Shown here: positions 1 through 9,044 of the stretch, in pieces
Position numbering within the stretch: position 1 is the first letter of the stretch
How the letters are laid out: each line of letters begins with the position of its first letter
Source: Shimia sp.
GTDB lineage: Bacteria; Pseudomonadota; Alphaproteobacteria; Rhodobacterales; Rhodobacteraceae
DNA length: 64,000 nt
Direction of reading: 5' to 3'
NCBI RefSeq assembly: GCF_022448905.1
Contig: NZ_JAKVCW010000002.1
Coordinates: 1 to 64,000, forward strand
Made by a program: the position numbers and the translations under genes
Notes under the pieces: model-generated
Told to the model about the DNA's origin: nothing
What the model saw: the letters and a program-made list of their open reading frames with translations, nothing else
The model's database searches: none

Positions 1-98
1 AAATCGCCGAAAACGACTACGGCAGCCTGGGGGATACCAGCACACTGGCAGATCCCGGCGTTGTGGACGATCTGATTGAGAACCGCATGAACCGCTAA
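1..98 (+). CDS. C-terminal end of an unidentified protein (5' truncated)
   Basis: An open frame enters from the left edge (codons in phase with position 3) and stops at TAA 96-98. Only about 31 residues are visible. They are acidic, contain the stretch [15 protein letters not shown] at the end, and carry no motif I recognise. A strong terminator follows about 50 bases later, which supports this being the real end of a gene and transcript. Confidence 0.55.
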   Translation, partial: IAENDYGSLGDTSTLADPGVVDDLIENRMNR

Positions 99-149
99 GA
101 TTTTCCCCGATCGCGGGCGTCGATCCATCGCCCGCGCTCACTCCCTGTC

Positions 150-177
150 GGGCCAGCCTTGTGCTGGCCCTTTTTTT
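150..177 (+). terminator. Rho-independent terminator
   Basis: Perfect 8-bp stem GGGCCAGC / GCTGGCCC with a 5-base loop, followed by seven T residues. It ends the transcript entering from the left and lies at the 3' end of the convergent MFS gene. Confidence 0.85.
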
Positions 178-1330
178 ACTCCGCCGCCGGGACCGCTACG
201 CGCCCTGTCCGCCGCAGCGCCCAGATCGCACCGATCAACGCGGGCGCAACGCAGACCGCCGACACCAATGCCGTCATCGCAAACCCCTGCGCCTCAAACA
301 CCAGCCGAAAGACGGCGGTGCCGACAAACATCGCCACATAGGTGGTCGCGCTATAGAGCCCCAAAATCGCCCCGCGCTGGCTTGGCGACAGGGCGCTCAA
401 CTGTCCCACCAGGATATTGAGCCCCAGATGGTTCACCGCGCCCCACAGCAGGCACACCGCAAAGATCGCCACCCCCTGCCCCGCCAAAGCCGCCATCAGC
501 AAATACACCAGCAACAAGGCGCCAAAGACCACCGGCGCGGCTTGTGTGGCGCCAAAGCGATCAATCAACCGGTCCAGCGGCGCCACCACACCAAAGCCCA
601 CGCCGTAGGTCAGCGCGCCAAGCCCGGCCATGCCGGTGGAAAACCCCAAAACTGTGGTCAAATGAGTCCCGAGGAAGGCGTAAAGCCCGTAAAACGCGCT
701 CATAAACGCCACGACCGCCCCGAGGATCGGCAACAATCCTGGCACGCGAAACGCCTTGAACGGCGATACTGGCTGCACCGCAGGGCGGGATGGCACCTGC
801 ATGTGCCAAATCAACACAATCAGCCCCGCGCTCAGCGCAGTCATCAGGCCAAACACCGCCCGCCAATGCACCACATCCGCCAGCACCGCCGCAAAGGACA
901 CCCCTGCCACAAGGCTCAGGGTCCATCCAGTCAGAACTTTGCCAAGCGTCGCGCTTTCCTGCCCCTTGGGAGACACATCCGCAGCCAACCCGTAGGTGGC
1001 CGGCAAAGCAAGCCCCGCGCCAATCCCCGCCAGACCTTGCGCCAGTTTGAGAATAGCCAAGGATGGCGCCAGGGCGCTGGCCAGCAAAGCCACAACCAAA
1101 ACAATCAGCGCCAGAACCAACGCGCGTTTTAATCCGATCTGATCGGCCCGCGGTGCCAAAAACAAGGCGCTCACCGCCGTGCTTCCGCCGTAGATCGCAG
1201 AGGCCAACATCACATCAGGCGCGCTTGCGCCTGCAAAATCCAGTGCCACATCCGCGGCAATCGGGCTCAACACCAAGGAATTGGACCCCACCACCGCAAT
1301 GGCACACATCAACACCCAAACTGGCTTCAT
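176..1330 (-). CDS. MFS transporter, drug/metabolite efflux type
   Basis: Predicted inner-membrane proton-coupled exporter of the major facilitator superfamily, 384 residues with about twelve hydrophobic helices. The loop between helices 2 and 3 (roughly residues 60-70, LAPRADQIGLKRAL) fits the MFS motif A region (GxLxDRxGRR-like, diverged), and an Arg/Lys-rich loop ends the protein. I chose the ATG at 1330 because GGAG lies six bases upstream; an in-frame GTG at 1372 would add 14 polar residues and has no clear ribosome site. It is divergent from an Lrp/AsnC regulator whose start is about 93 bases away, so that regulator probably controls it. The substrate is unknown; amino acid or drug export is an inference from the pairing. 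Confidence 0.88.
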   Translation of the reverse strand: MKPVWVLMCAIAVVGSNSLVLSPIAADVALDFAGASAPDVMLASAIYGGSTAVSALFLAPRADQIGLKRALVLALIVLVVALLASALAPSLAILKLAQGLAGIGAGLALPATYGLAADVSPKGQESATLGKVLTGWTLSLVAGVSFAAVLADVVHWRAVFGLMTALSAGLIVLIWHMQVPSRPAVQPVSPFKAFRVPGLLPILGAVVAFMSAFYGLYAFLGTHLTTVLGFSTGMAGLGALTYGVGFGVVAPLDRLIDRFGATQAAPVVFGALLLVYLLMAALAGQGVAIFAVCLLWGAVNHLGLNILVGQLSALSPSQRGAILGLYSATTYVAMFVGTAVFRLVFEAQGFAMTALVSAVCVAPALIGAIWALRRTGRVAVPAAE

Positions 1331-1423
1331 CACAGACTCCGTATTTTGGAGACTGGATAGCCAATCCGACACAAACTGTGTATGCCATAATGCAAATAGG
1401 TAAAAATTCCGAATGAGGTTCAG

Positions 1424-1900
1424 ATGTCACTCAAAGACAAACAGGGTTTGGACGCCATTGACCGAAAACTATTAGGGCTTCTGAGCGCAGATGCCGAACA
1501 AAGCTACGCTACTTTGGGGGACAAAGTGGGACTGTCCCCGCCGGCCGTGCATGAACGGGTCAAACGCTACAAAGCGACGGGCCGCATTTCTGGCGTCTCT
1601 GCGCTGCTCAATCCGGAGATGACCGGCAAGCCGTTCCTGGCCTTTTTGCATGTGAACACTTCCGGCTGGGGCAAAACTGACGCCATCCTCGGCCTTGGCG
1701 ACCTGCCCGAAGTTGAGGAAATCCACTCGGTGACCGGGAACACCTGCATGTTGTTGAAAGTGCGGATGCAGGATTCCAAAGCCATGGAGGACTTGCTCAA
1801 ACGCATCTACGATATGCCCGAAGTGGTCAGCACCAAAACCTATGTCGCGCTCTCGACCTCACTGGAGCGCCCAGTTCAAGCCGGCATCACCGAATTCTGA
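1424..1900 (+). CDS. Lrp/AsnC family transcriptional regulator
   Basis: DNA-binding regulator of 158 residues. An N-terminal winged helix-turn-helix lies at about residues 8-60 (LDAIDRKLLGLLSADAE and the LSPPAVHERVKR recognition helix). An effector-binding RAM domain follows at about 70-145, with the typical GNTCMLLKV strand. ATG 1424 has GAGG five bases upstream. It is transcribed divergently from the MFS exporter gene, a common arrangement in which such a regulator senses an amino acid and controls the exporter. The effector cannot be read from the sequence. Confidence 0.92.
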   Translation: MSLKDKQGLDAIDRKLLGLLSADAEQSYATLGDKVGLSPPAVHERVKRYKATGRISGVSALLNPEMTGKPFLAFLHVNTSGWGKTDAILGLGDLPEVEEIHSVTGNTCMLLKVRMQDSKAMEDLLKRIYDMPEVVSTKTYVALSTSLERPVQAGITEF

Positions 1901-1969
1901 CACCCCAAGGCATTGTGTCGGCACAATCTTTCTGTTGCCTTGGTTAACACGCCCACCTAGCGTGCCCAA

Positions 1970-2893
1970 ATGAACGAACATTCAGCGCACCAAGACCGTC
2001 CCCTGCTCGGCATTCTATTGATGCTTGGCTTTTGCGTGCTTGCCCCATTGGGCGATGCCGTGGCCAAACTTCTTTCTGGCGCGGTACCGCTGGGGCAGCT
2101 TGTCTTCATCCGCTTTGCCATTCAGGCGCTGATCCTCATTCCCATTGTGATCCTGACCCGCCGCCCATGGCGCATGACGCGCCGCGTGTTCAAACTGGTG
2201 GTCTGGCGCACCCTACTGCATGTCGCGGGCATTGCATTTATGTTCACCGCCCTACGCTACCTGCCGTTGGCGGATGCGGTTGCCATTGCCTTTGTCATGC
2301 CGTTCATCATGCTGGTGCTGGGGAAATATGTCCTCAACGAAGAGGTTGGCATGCGCCGCCTTTGGGCCTGCGTTGTGGGATTTGCCGGCACGCTTATGGT
2401 CATCCAGCCCAGTTTCGTTGAGGTGGGCGCCCCAGCGCTGTTGCCCTTGGGCGTTGCGGTAATCTTTGCGCTTTTCATGCTGGTCACCCGACAGATTGCC
2501 AAAGACACCGATCCCATTGGCGTTCAGGCAGTCAGCGGTGTGCTTGGGTCTGTCTTCATTGCCGTCGCGCTCTTCGTCGGCCAATCGCTGAACTGGCCCG
2601 CCCTGTCGCTGGCAAGTCCTGACAATAACTATTGGGGCCTACTGCTGGCAATTGGCGTCATCGGAACCGCCGCGCATCTCCTGATGACCTGGAGCCTGCG
2701 CTACGCCCCCTCGTCTACCCTCGCCTCGATGCAATATCTGGAGATCCCCATCGCTGCGCTGATCGGCTGGCTGATCTTTGGCGACTGGCCCAATGGCCTC
2801 GCCGCATTTGGCATATGCGTGACCATGGCCGCCGGTCTTTATGTGGTGTTCAGGGAGCGGGCCAGCCTTCAGGCGTCGCAAGCAGCGTCTTAA
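1970..2893 (+). CDS. EamA/DMT-family permease
   Basis: Inner-membrane transporter of the drug/metabolite superfamily, 307 residues, with the usual ten hydrophobic helices in two EamA repeats (about residues 12-140 and 155-290). The first repeat contains the typical segment ALRYLPLADAVAIAFVMPF, and the second contains SLRYAPSSTLASMQYLEIP. It lies 69 bases after the Lrp-type gene on the same strand and may be co-transcribed with it. Its last 44 bases overlap the end of the convergent thiamine diphosphokinase gene. The substrate is unknown; members export amino acids, nucleotides or quaternary amines. Confidence 0.92.
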   Translation: MNEHSAHQDRPLLGILLMLGFCVLAPLGDAVAKLLSGAVPLGQLVFIRFAIQALILIPIVILTRRPWRMTRRVFKLVVWRTLLHVAGIAFMFTALRYLPLADAVAIAFVMPFIMLVLGKYVLNEEVGMRRLWACVVGFAGTLMVIQPSFVEVGAPALLPLGVAVIFALFMLVTRQIAKDTDPIGVQAVSGVLGSVFIAVALFVGQSLNWPALSLASPDNNYWGLLLAIGVIGTAAHLLMTWSLRYAPSSTLASMQYLEIPIAALIGWLIFGDWPNGLAAFGICVTMAAGLYVVFRERASLQASQAAS

Positions 2894-3530
2894 CCAACAG
2901 CGGTAAAAACGTTTTGGGCAGGATCAGCAGCATCCCCGGCCCATCCATCTCCAAAGTCACAGGTCCGGTGGCGGCATTGGACGTGCCAATCAGGCCATCC
3001 GGCGCAAACGCGATGTCGTCAATCGGCCACTTCAACCCTTCTGAGCGCCCCGTCACGGCCCGCATCGGAAACAGCGACACCCGCGTCCCCACCGGCAGGT
3101 CCAGCTTTAGCCTCGGCGGCGCAACACAGAGCACATCTGTCTCCCCCACCAGCACACAGCGCCGGTCCGCCCGTCGCACCAACACGTTGTGGGCTGCCAA
3201 CTCGTGATCCATCCGCGCGCCGGTGAAGCCCACGGCCACCACCAGCGGCGTTTCAATGTGGCGCAGCGCCTTGTCAAAATCGGTGCTGTCCTGCTCGGTG
3301 ATCTCATGCAGCCGCTCCCAGGGAATGCCCGCCGCTTGCACCATGTCCAGGCTGTCCATGTCCCCAATCACCGCCTCCGGCATGTGCTCCGCGGCCAAAC
3401 AATGCGCCGCGCCGCCATCCGCGGCCACCAATGTCGGGGCCAAAGCCAATGAGTCGTCTATATCGGAATCACTCAACGATCCCGCACCAACTAGCGTGAT
3501 TGGTTCCAAACTGTGAACAATGGCCGTCAT
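2850..3530 (-). CDS. thiN: Thiamine diphosphokinase
   Basis: Transfers pyrophosphate from ATP to thiamine to make thiamine diphosphate. The protein has 226 residues, close to family size. Signature motifs are AADGGA (37-41), GDMDSL (56-61) and DSTDFDKAL (81-89), the acidic residues that bind Mg-ATP. The ATG at 3530 follows GAGGGG at good distance; the open frame reaches 3698, but that extension has no family similarity that I can see. It is divergent from the large acidic protein gene, with about 140 bases for promoters, and overlaps the end of the convergent permease gene by 44 bases. Confidence 0.93.
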   Translation of the reverse strand: MTAIVHSLEPITLVGAGSLSDSDIDDSLALAPTLVAADGGAAHCLAAEHMPEAVIGDMDSLDMVQAAGIPWERLHEITEQDSTDFDKALRHIETPLVVAVGFTGARMDHELAAHNVLVRRADRRCVLVGETDVLCVAPPRLKLDLPVGTRVSLFPMRAVTGRSEGLKWPIDDIAFAPDGLIGTSNAATGPVTLEMDGPGMLLILPKTFLPLLVKTLLATPEGWPAP

Positions 3531-3672
3531 TTCTCCCCTCTCCGCCCCTCTCAAAAGCGTTTCGCCACAATTTGGCCTAGAAATGATACGCTGTCTTCCA
3601 CAGAATCGGTCACGTTTCGACTTTCCTTTGGTGGTAGTTTGATCGGCGAGTAGTGCAAAGGACCCACAGAAG

Positions 3673-6141
3673 ATGGTTACCAATAACAAAGTGCTCACGG
3701 TGTCTTACGGGACATTCTCCTGCACCCTAGAAGGGTTTGAGGAGTCGTTTGATACAATGAAGGCAATCGCTGAGTATTTCAGGGATCTGGCCGCGGACGA
3801 CCGGTATTTCGGTGCCGAGCCCCCGACCCCGGATGCCGAGATGCTTGCCCGCATCGCAGAAAAAGAAATCGCCCGCCGCGTCAGCGCGCGTTTGGATCAT
3901 GGCGCCATTGTCTTGAGCGCCGGTGAGCCCAAACCCGATGCCGAAGCACAGCCCGTTGCCGAGACCGCCCCAGCAGCGCAGCCGGAAGCCGTGGCCGAGC
4001 CCGCGCCGCAACCGGCTACAGTGGCAGCCGCGCCTGTTGCGGCACCTGTGGTCGAAGAGGCTGCGGAAGAGTCTGCCGCGCCGGTTGTGGAAGACACCCC
4101 GGTTGAAGCTGCTGTTGCGGACGTGGTTGAAACTGCCGAGGAAGACGTGATCGAAGAGGCGCCTGTTGTCGAGGAAACTGTAGAAGTCGCCGCCGAAGAG
4201 GTTGTGGCCGAAGAAACTCCAGCGGAAGACGCTTCTGTCGAAGTCGAAGCGGAACCAGTTGAGGTTGCCGAAGCAGAAGAAGCCGCTGCTGAACCGGTTG
4301 CTGAAACCGCCGAAGTTGAAGCCGCTGAAGAAGCTGCCTCCGAAGAGGACACCATCGCCGACAGCGTGATGGCCGCCATTGCCGAAGACAGCCTGCCTGA
4401 ACCTGAAGCGGCACCTGTTGCCAAAGCAGTAGAGGACGTGGTCGAAGACGCCGTGGCTGAAGAAGCCCCTGTTGAAGCCGCAGAAGAGGTTGCCGAGGAC
4501 GCGCCTGAAGTGGACCTGGCCGGCATCTCTGCCGCTGTGTCCGCTGTCGACGCCCTGTCTGACGATCAGCTGCAAACCGACGACGAGAATGACAACGCCG
4601 ACCTGCTGGTGCTCGACGCACCGGTTGAGGACAGCACTGACCCGTTTGCCGAAGATGTGGTGGAAGAGGTTGCTGAGGACATCTCCGAAGCCGCCGACTG
4701 GGAAGACGCCGACGACGCACCGGAGTATGAAGAAAACTCCATCGCCGCCAAGCTGGAGCGCATCCGCGCCGTGGTGGCCCGCGTTGAAGCCGAGCCAGAG
4801 GCCGATGCGGTGGACGCCGAAGACGATCAGCCAGAGCTGACCACCGTCGCCGCCACCGATGAAGCCAACATCTTTGACGAAGACCTCGCGCCAATGGACC
4901 TCACCCCGGTGAACCTGGAAGACGATGCCGAGATCGAAGCCGCCGCTGAACTGGTGGAGGAGATCGTCGAAGCCCCTGCTGCCGTGGAAGACGCCGAAGT
5001 GGTCGAGGCCAAGGCCGAAGAGATCGAAGAGGTTGCCGCCGAGTCTGAACCAGAAGTGGTAAAGCCAAAAGTCCGCCCGCTGCGCGCCCGTGTGGTGCGT
5101 ATGAAAAAGGCAGACTTTGAGGACGCCGTAGCCTCTGGCCGACTGGAAGCGGATCCGGAAAACGAAGACGCCGCCGAAGCAACCCCTGCGCCAGAAGCAC
5201 CCAAGCCAACCAGCCTGACGCCGGAAGACGAGGCTGACTTGCTGGCCGAACTGGCCCAGGTGGAAGCGGAGCTGAAGCAATCTGATGTGGCCGAGGCCGA
5301 GGCAAAAGCAGAAGCACCCGCCCCCAAGGCCGAAGCGCCGGTTGTGCTCGACACGCCTACGGAGCCAGAAGCGCCCAAACCTGCAGAAGCCCGTCAACCT
5401 GCGCCGGAGCCGGATCTGTCGCGCCTGATGGCCAAGGCCAACAGCGAGATGGAAGAGCCACAGGGCAAAGGCCGCCGCAGCGCCATCGCGCATCTGCGCG
5501 CCGCCGTTGCCGCCACCCGTGCCGAAAAACGCGCTGGCACCGACGCCAAGAAGAAAGACGATACGGTGGCCTATCGTGGGGATCTTGCCTCTGTTGTGCG
5601 CTCTGTCCCTGGTGGCAAATCCCCTGAGGCCAAATCCACCAAAGCGGCCCCTGCGCCTCTGAAACTGGTTGCGGCACAGCGTGTAGACGCCACAGCCGAA
5701 GCCAACCCCGAACAACCCGCTCAGCCTGCGCCTGAAACCGCACAAAAAGCCCCCCGTCGCGTCCCTGTTCGTCCGCGTCGGGTGTCTTCTGACCAACTGG
5801 ACCGCGACGAAGTTGCGAAGTCCGCTGCCCCGGTCAGCGCTAAAGGCACAACGTTGAGCGGGTTTGCTGACTACGCCGCCAGCATGGGGGCAACCCAGCT
5901 GCCGGAAAGCACCGAAGCGGCCGCCGCGTACCTGACCTTTGTTGAAGGTCTGGAGCGCTTCTCCCGTCCGATGCTGATGCGCATGTCGCGCGAAGTGAAC
6001 GTTCCACAGTTCACCCGCGAAGAGGGCCTGCGCGCCTTTGGTCAGCTGCTGCGCGACAAGAAGATCGACAAGGTGGCCGGTGGGCGCTTTACCGCCAACG
6101 CCTCGATCAACTTCAAGCCGCGGGACAGCAAAGCCGGTTAA
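3673..6141 (+). CDS. Large acidic Ala/Glu/Pro-rich protein of unknown function
   Basis: Protein of 822 residues with three zones. Residues 1 to about 75 form a folded-looking head (KVLTVSYGTFSCTLEGFE onward, then a helical DAEMLARIAEKEIARRV). About 80-560 is very acidic low-complexity sequence made of Ala, Glu, Val and Pro. The last 260 residues turn basic and end in a compact region from about 726 (LSGFADYAASMGATQLPE to INFKPRD). No signal peptide or membrane helix is visible, so it is probably cytoplasmic. From memory the head and tail are conserved in Rhodobacterales while the acidic linker varies in length. I do not know its function. The compositional bias opens a long mirror frame on the other strand, which I do not consider a gene. 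Confidence 0.85.
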   Translation: MVTNNKVLTVSYGTFSCTLEGFEESFDTMKAIAEYFRDLAADDRYFGAEPPTPDAEMLARIAEKEIARRVSARLDHGAIVLSAGEPKPDAEAQPVAETAPAAQPEAVAEPAPQPATVAAAPVAAPVVEEAAEESAAPVVEDTPVEAAVADVVETAEEDVIEEAPVVEETVEVAAEEVVAEETPAEDASVEVEAEPVEVAEAEEAAAEPVAETAEVEAAEEAASEEDTIADSVMAAIAEDSLPEPEAAPVAKAVEDVVEDAVAEEAPVEAAEEVAEDAPEVDLAGISAAVSAVDALSDDQLQTDDENDNADLLVLDAPVEDSTDPFAEDVVEEVAEDISEAADWEDADDAPEYEENSIAAKLERIRAVVARVEAEPEADAVDAEDDQPELTTVAATDEANIFDEDLAPMDLTPVNLEDDAEIEAAAELVEEIVEAPAAVEDAEVVEAKAEEIEEVAAESEPEVVKPKVRPLRARVVRMKKADFEDAVASGRLEADPENEDAAEATPAPEAPKPTSLTPEDEADLLAELAQVEAELKQSDVAEAEAKAEAPAPKAEAPVVLDTPTEPEAPKPAEARQPAPEPDLSRLMAKANSEMEEPQGKGRRSAIAHLRAAVAATRAEKRAGTDAKKKDDTVAYRGDLASVVRSVPGGKSPEAKSTKAAPAPLKLVAAQRVDATAEANPEQPAQPAPETAQKAPRRVPVRPRRVSSDQLDRDEVAKSAAPVSAKGTTLSGFADYAASMGATQLPESTEAAAAYLTFVEGLERFSRPMLMRMSREVNVPQFTREEGLRAFGQLLRDKKIDKVAGGRFTANASINFKPRDSKAG

Positions 6142-6162
6142 GCCCTGCCAAATACGCAAAAC

Positions 6163-6197
6163 AAAAGCCCGATCATCCGATCGGGCTTTTCATTTTT
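6163..6197. terminator. Bidirectional terminator
   Basis: A 12-bp perfect stem AAAAGCCCGATC / GATCGGGCTTTT around a 4-base loop lies between two convergent genes. On the plus strand it continues into CATTTTT; on the minus strand it ends in four T. It serves the acidic-protein gene and the DCC-protein gene. Confidence 0.85.
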
Positions 6198-6657
6198 GCA
6201 GCAACCGTTTGCGCAGCCGTTCGTCGGGCAAGGCGCACATATCCCCTTTGCCAAACATCGCATACCGATTGCGCGCAATCCGGCGGTAAATCCAATCCTG
6301 CACACTGCGTGGCAAAATCCGCAGCACCCGCAGCCCATGCCCAACGCCGCCAACCGTTTGTCCGACACGGATAATGGCATCAAGCGAGCTGTAGGCCTGC
6401 CCGTCGACAATCAGCAGCCAGCTTTCCGGATCATCAGGTTTCAGCCCGTAATGCCCCAACAAAGCCGTGCCCAACGCGGTCTGCCCCGGGCAAATCCGAA
6501 ACACCTCATCCCGATCAAACCGCGCAATCATCCGCGCGCCAAAACTGCACAGCGCACAATCGCCATCCATCACCGTCACTGGTCCACTGTCGTCAAACGG
6601 CGGCACTGCGGGATCGTCCCGATAAGAATAAGGCGCACGTAAGGTCAACTCAGCCAT
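6190..6657 (-). CDS. DCC-family (DUF393) thiol-disulfide oxidoreductase-like protein
   Basis: Protein of 155 residues with the family signature DGDCALC at residues 31-37 (the DxDCxxC motif that names the DCC family), a thioredoxin-like core and a basic C-terminus. The family is predicted to perform thiol redox chemistry, but its substrates are not known. The ATG at 6657 is preceded by AGAAGG; an upstream in-frame start would add a non-conserved Arg-rich leader. It shares the convergent terminator with the acidic-protein gene and lies about 115 bases before the DUF2842 gene start on the same strand. Confidence 0.88.
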   Translation of the reverse strand: MAELTLRAPYSYRDDPAVPPFDDSGPVTVMDGDCALCSFGARMIARFDRDEVFRICPGQTALGTALLGHYGLKPDDPESWLLIVDGQAYSSLDAIIRVGQTVGGVGHGLRVLRILPRSVQDWIYRRIARNRYAMFGKGDMCALPDERLRKRLLQK

Positions 6658-6772
6658 GCCCAACCTTCTCGCGCGCGATGCACCGCCGCAAGTCTCCACA
6701 TCCGCACACCCTCAAAAACGCAAAACGGCGACACCGAGGTGCCGCCGCCCACTATCTTTCTGCAAGGCCATC

Positions 6773-7015
6773 TTAGGGATCGTCATCAAACCGACGCGGC
6801 GTGGCGTCTGGATCTTCCTGACCAATGCCTTTGAACAGCGACTTAAACGGCAGGATCCACACAATCCCCAAACCGACATACAGCAACAACGTCACCAGCA
6901 CCGAATCCGGCGCTATGGTGGTTGCCAGCACAGAGGCCACCAGAATGTAGATCGGCAGCCCCACAACCAGCACCAGAAGCGCCATGCGGCGACGGCCTTT
7001 GTAACTCAACGCCAT
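6773..7015 (-). CDS. DUF2842 small membrane protein
   Basis: Protein of 80 residues with two hydrophobic helices (about 11-33 and 38-56), then the segment ILPFKSLFKGIG typical of DUF2842 and an acidic tail. It is predicted to sit in the inner membrane; its function is unknown. The ATG has a textbook AAGGAG. It starts 28 bases downstream of the purA stop on the same strand, so the two are probably co-transcribed, an arrangement I recall from other Rhodobacterales. Confidence 0.88.
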   Translation of the reverse strand: MALSYKGRRRMALLVLVVGLPIYILVASVLATTIAPDSVLVTLLLYVGLGIVWILPFKSLFKGIGQEDPDATPRRFDDDP

Positions 7016-7043
7016 GTCAGTCTCCTTTCAGAGGCTTACGCAA

Positions 7044-8357
7044 TCAATCCGCAAATGGATCGGTGACCAGAATGGTGTCTTCCCGCTCCGGGCTGGTCGA
7101 CAACAGCGCCACAGGGCACTCGATCAGCTCTTCTACGCGCTTCACGTATTTCACAGCATTGGCTGGCAGATCGTTCCAGCTGCGCGCGCCTTCGGTGGTC
7201 TCAGACCAGCCATCAATCTCTTCATAGATCGGCTTACACCGCGCCTGCTGATCCGCTGCGGTTGGCAGGTAATCCAGCGTTTCGCCGTCCAGCTCATAGC
7301 CCACGCAAATCTTCAGCGTCTCAAAACCGTCCAGTACGTCCAGCTTGGTCAGGCAGATGCCTTTGATGCCGGAGGTCGCGCAGGTCTGACGCACCAGCGC
7401 GGCATCAAACCAACCACAGCGACGCTGACGGCCAGTGGTGGTGCCAAACTCATGGCCACGGGTGCCAAGGCGTTCGCCATCCGCATCCGGGTTGCCCTCG
7501 GCATCCAGCAGTTCAGTTGGGAACGGCCCCTCACCCACGCGGGTGGTGTAGGCTTTCACAATGCCCAGCACATAATCGATGGAGCCCGGACCAATGCCCA
7601 CGCCTGTGGCGGCTTGCCCGGCAATCACGTTGGAGGAGGTCACAAACGGATAGGTGCCAAAATCGATGTCCAGCAACGCGCCTTGCGCGCCTTCAAACAG
7701 AATCCGCTTGCCCGCTTTGCGCTTCTCGTTCAGCACTTTCCAAACCGGCGCCGCATAAGGCAGGATTTCTTTGGCAATCTCTTTCAGCTGCACAATCAAC
7801 GCGTCGCGGTCAATTGGCTCCACGCCCAGACCTTTGCGCAGCGGATCGTGGTGCTGCAGTGCGCGGTCCACACGGGCTTCCAGAGTCGCCTCATCCGCCA
7901 GATCCGCCACGCGGATCGCGCGACGGCCCACTTTGTCCTCATAGGCCGGACCAATGCCGCGCCCAGTGGTGCCAATCTTGGTGCCTTTGGAGGCCGCTTC
8001 TTCCCGCGCCCGGTCCAGCTCACCGTGGAATGGCATGATCAGCGGCGTGTTTTCCGCAATCATCAGCGTCTCAGGCGAAATATCAACGCCCTGCTCCCGC
8101 ACAGTCGCAATCTCTTTCACCAGATGCCACGGGTCCAGCACAACGCCGTTGCCGATCACGGACAATTTGCCGCCACGCACAACGCCGGACGGCAGCGCGT
8201 GCAGCTTGTATACCTTGCTGTCGATCACCAGCGTGTGGCCAGCGTTATGCCCACCTTGGAAACGCGCGATGACATCGGCACGTTCGCTGAGCCAGTCAAC
8301 GATCTTGCCTTTACCTTCGTCGCCCCACTGAGCGCCTACAACAACAACATTGGCCAT
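7044..8357 (-). CDS. purA: Adenylosuccinate synthetase
   Basis: Catalyses GTP-dependent condensation of IMP and aspartate, the first committed step to AMP. The 437-residue length is typical. The N-terminal loop [11 protein letters not shown] (about residues 8-18) with the catalytic Asp, the segment GGHNAGHT (35-42), the [10 protein letters not shown] switch and the C-terminal base-binding TKLDVLDGF are all present. No frameshift is seen. It is followed on the same strand by the DUF2842 gene. Confidence 0.98.
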   Translation of the reverse strand: MANVVVVGAQWGDEGKGKIVDWLSERADVIARFQGGHNAGHTLVIDSKVYKLHALPSGVVRGGKLSVIGNGVVLDPWHLVKEIATVREQGVDISPETLMIAENTPLIMPFHGELDRAREEAASKGTKIGTTGRGIGPAYEDKVGRRAIRVADLADEATLEARVDRALQHHDPLRKGLGVEPIDRDALIVQLKEIAKEILPYAAPVWKVLNEKRKAGKRILFEGAQGALLDIDFGTYPFVTSSNVIAGQAATGVGIGPGSIDYVLGIVKAYTTRVGEGPFPTELLDAEGNPDADGERLGTRGHEFGTTTGRQRRCGWFDAALVRQTCATSGIKGICLTKLDVLDGFETLKICVGYELDGETLDYLPTAADQQARCKPIYEEIDGWSETTEGARSWNDLPANAVKYVKRVEELIECPVALLSTSPEREDTILVTDPFAD

Positions 8358-8508
8358 ATCCGGTCCTTTGCAGAGAGTTCAAACCCGCGCCCTTGTAGCC
8401 ATGTTGTTTGGCTTGGGAAACCACAAAAGCTGTCGCAGGCTGGACAGAACCCGCCTTTTTGCGCGAGGATTGCTGAAAAAGACAGGCAAGACATCTGAGG
8501 GGACAGAG

Positions 8509-8904
8509 ATGGGGCTCTTGTTACGCTGGCTGATCGCCTTTCTGCTTTTGGCAGCAACCTACAACCCAACCGACTATAACTATGTCGTCTGGGCCCGCGC
8601 CAACTACGTCGAAGAACTGCCGCTCACCGTGCTTCTGGGCCTGCTTCTGCTCATCGGCTATGTGATCTACCTCCGCGCCACCCTGCGCTCCATCGGCGCC
8701 TTCGGCATGACTGTCGTACTCGCCGTGCTCGCCGCCATCGCCTGGGTTCTGCACGACTATGACATGCTCAGCTTGGACAACGGCGCCGTGAATATCTGGC
8801 TCGCCATCCTGGCGCTTTCTATTGTGCTGGGCATTGGCCTCGGCTGGTCCATCGTGCGCCGCATGCTGACCGGCCAAGTGGATGTGGACGACGTCGAGGC
8901 GTAG
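8509..8904 (+). CDS. Small four-helix membrane protein (DUF6524-like)
   Basis: Protein of 131 residues with four strongly hydrophobic helices and a short acidic tail (DVDDVEA). The ATG at 8509 follows TGAGGGG at the right distance; the frame is open further upstream but without a ribosome site. The opening LLRWLIAFLLLAATYNPT and the internal LRATLRSIGAFG match a conserved proteobacterial family of uncharacterised integral membrane proteins, recalled as DUF6524. It is divergent from purA. No function can be assigned. Confidence 0.82.
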   Translation: MGLLLRWLIAFLLLAATYNPTDYNYVVWARANYVEELPLTVLLGLLLLIGYVIYLRATLRSIGAFGMTVVLAVLAAIAWVLHDYDMLSLDNGAVNIWLAILALSIVLGIGLGWSIVRRMLTGQVDVDDVEA

Positions 8905-9044
8905 GCTCGCAAAAGAGCGCCAACAGGCCTCAATCACCGCAAAACCCTCCTTCCCAGCACTTGCAAAAACCACCATAAGGTGTGGAACTCCCCACCCATA
9001 CACCCTATAAGCGCACATACATTTAGAAAATTTCCGGAACCACA

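Noticed and set aside
3727-6159. An open frame of 810 codons on the minus strand, opposite the acidic protein gene
   Set aside because: It mirrors the Ala/Glu/Val codon pattern of the plus-strand gene; its product is a Phe/Gly/Arg/His-rich chain without folded motifs, and no ribosome site is seen.
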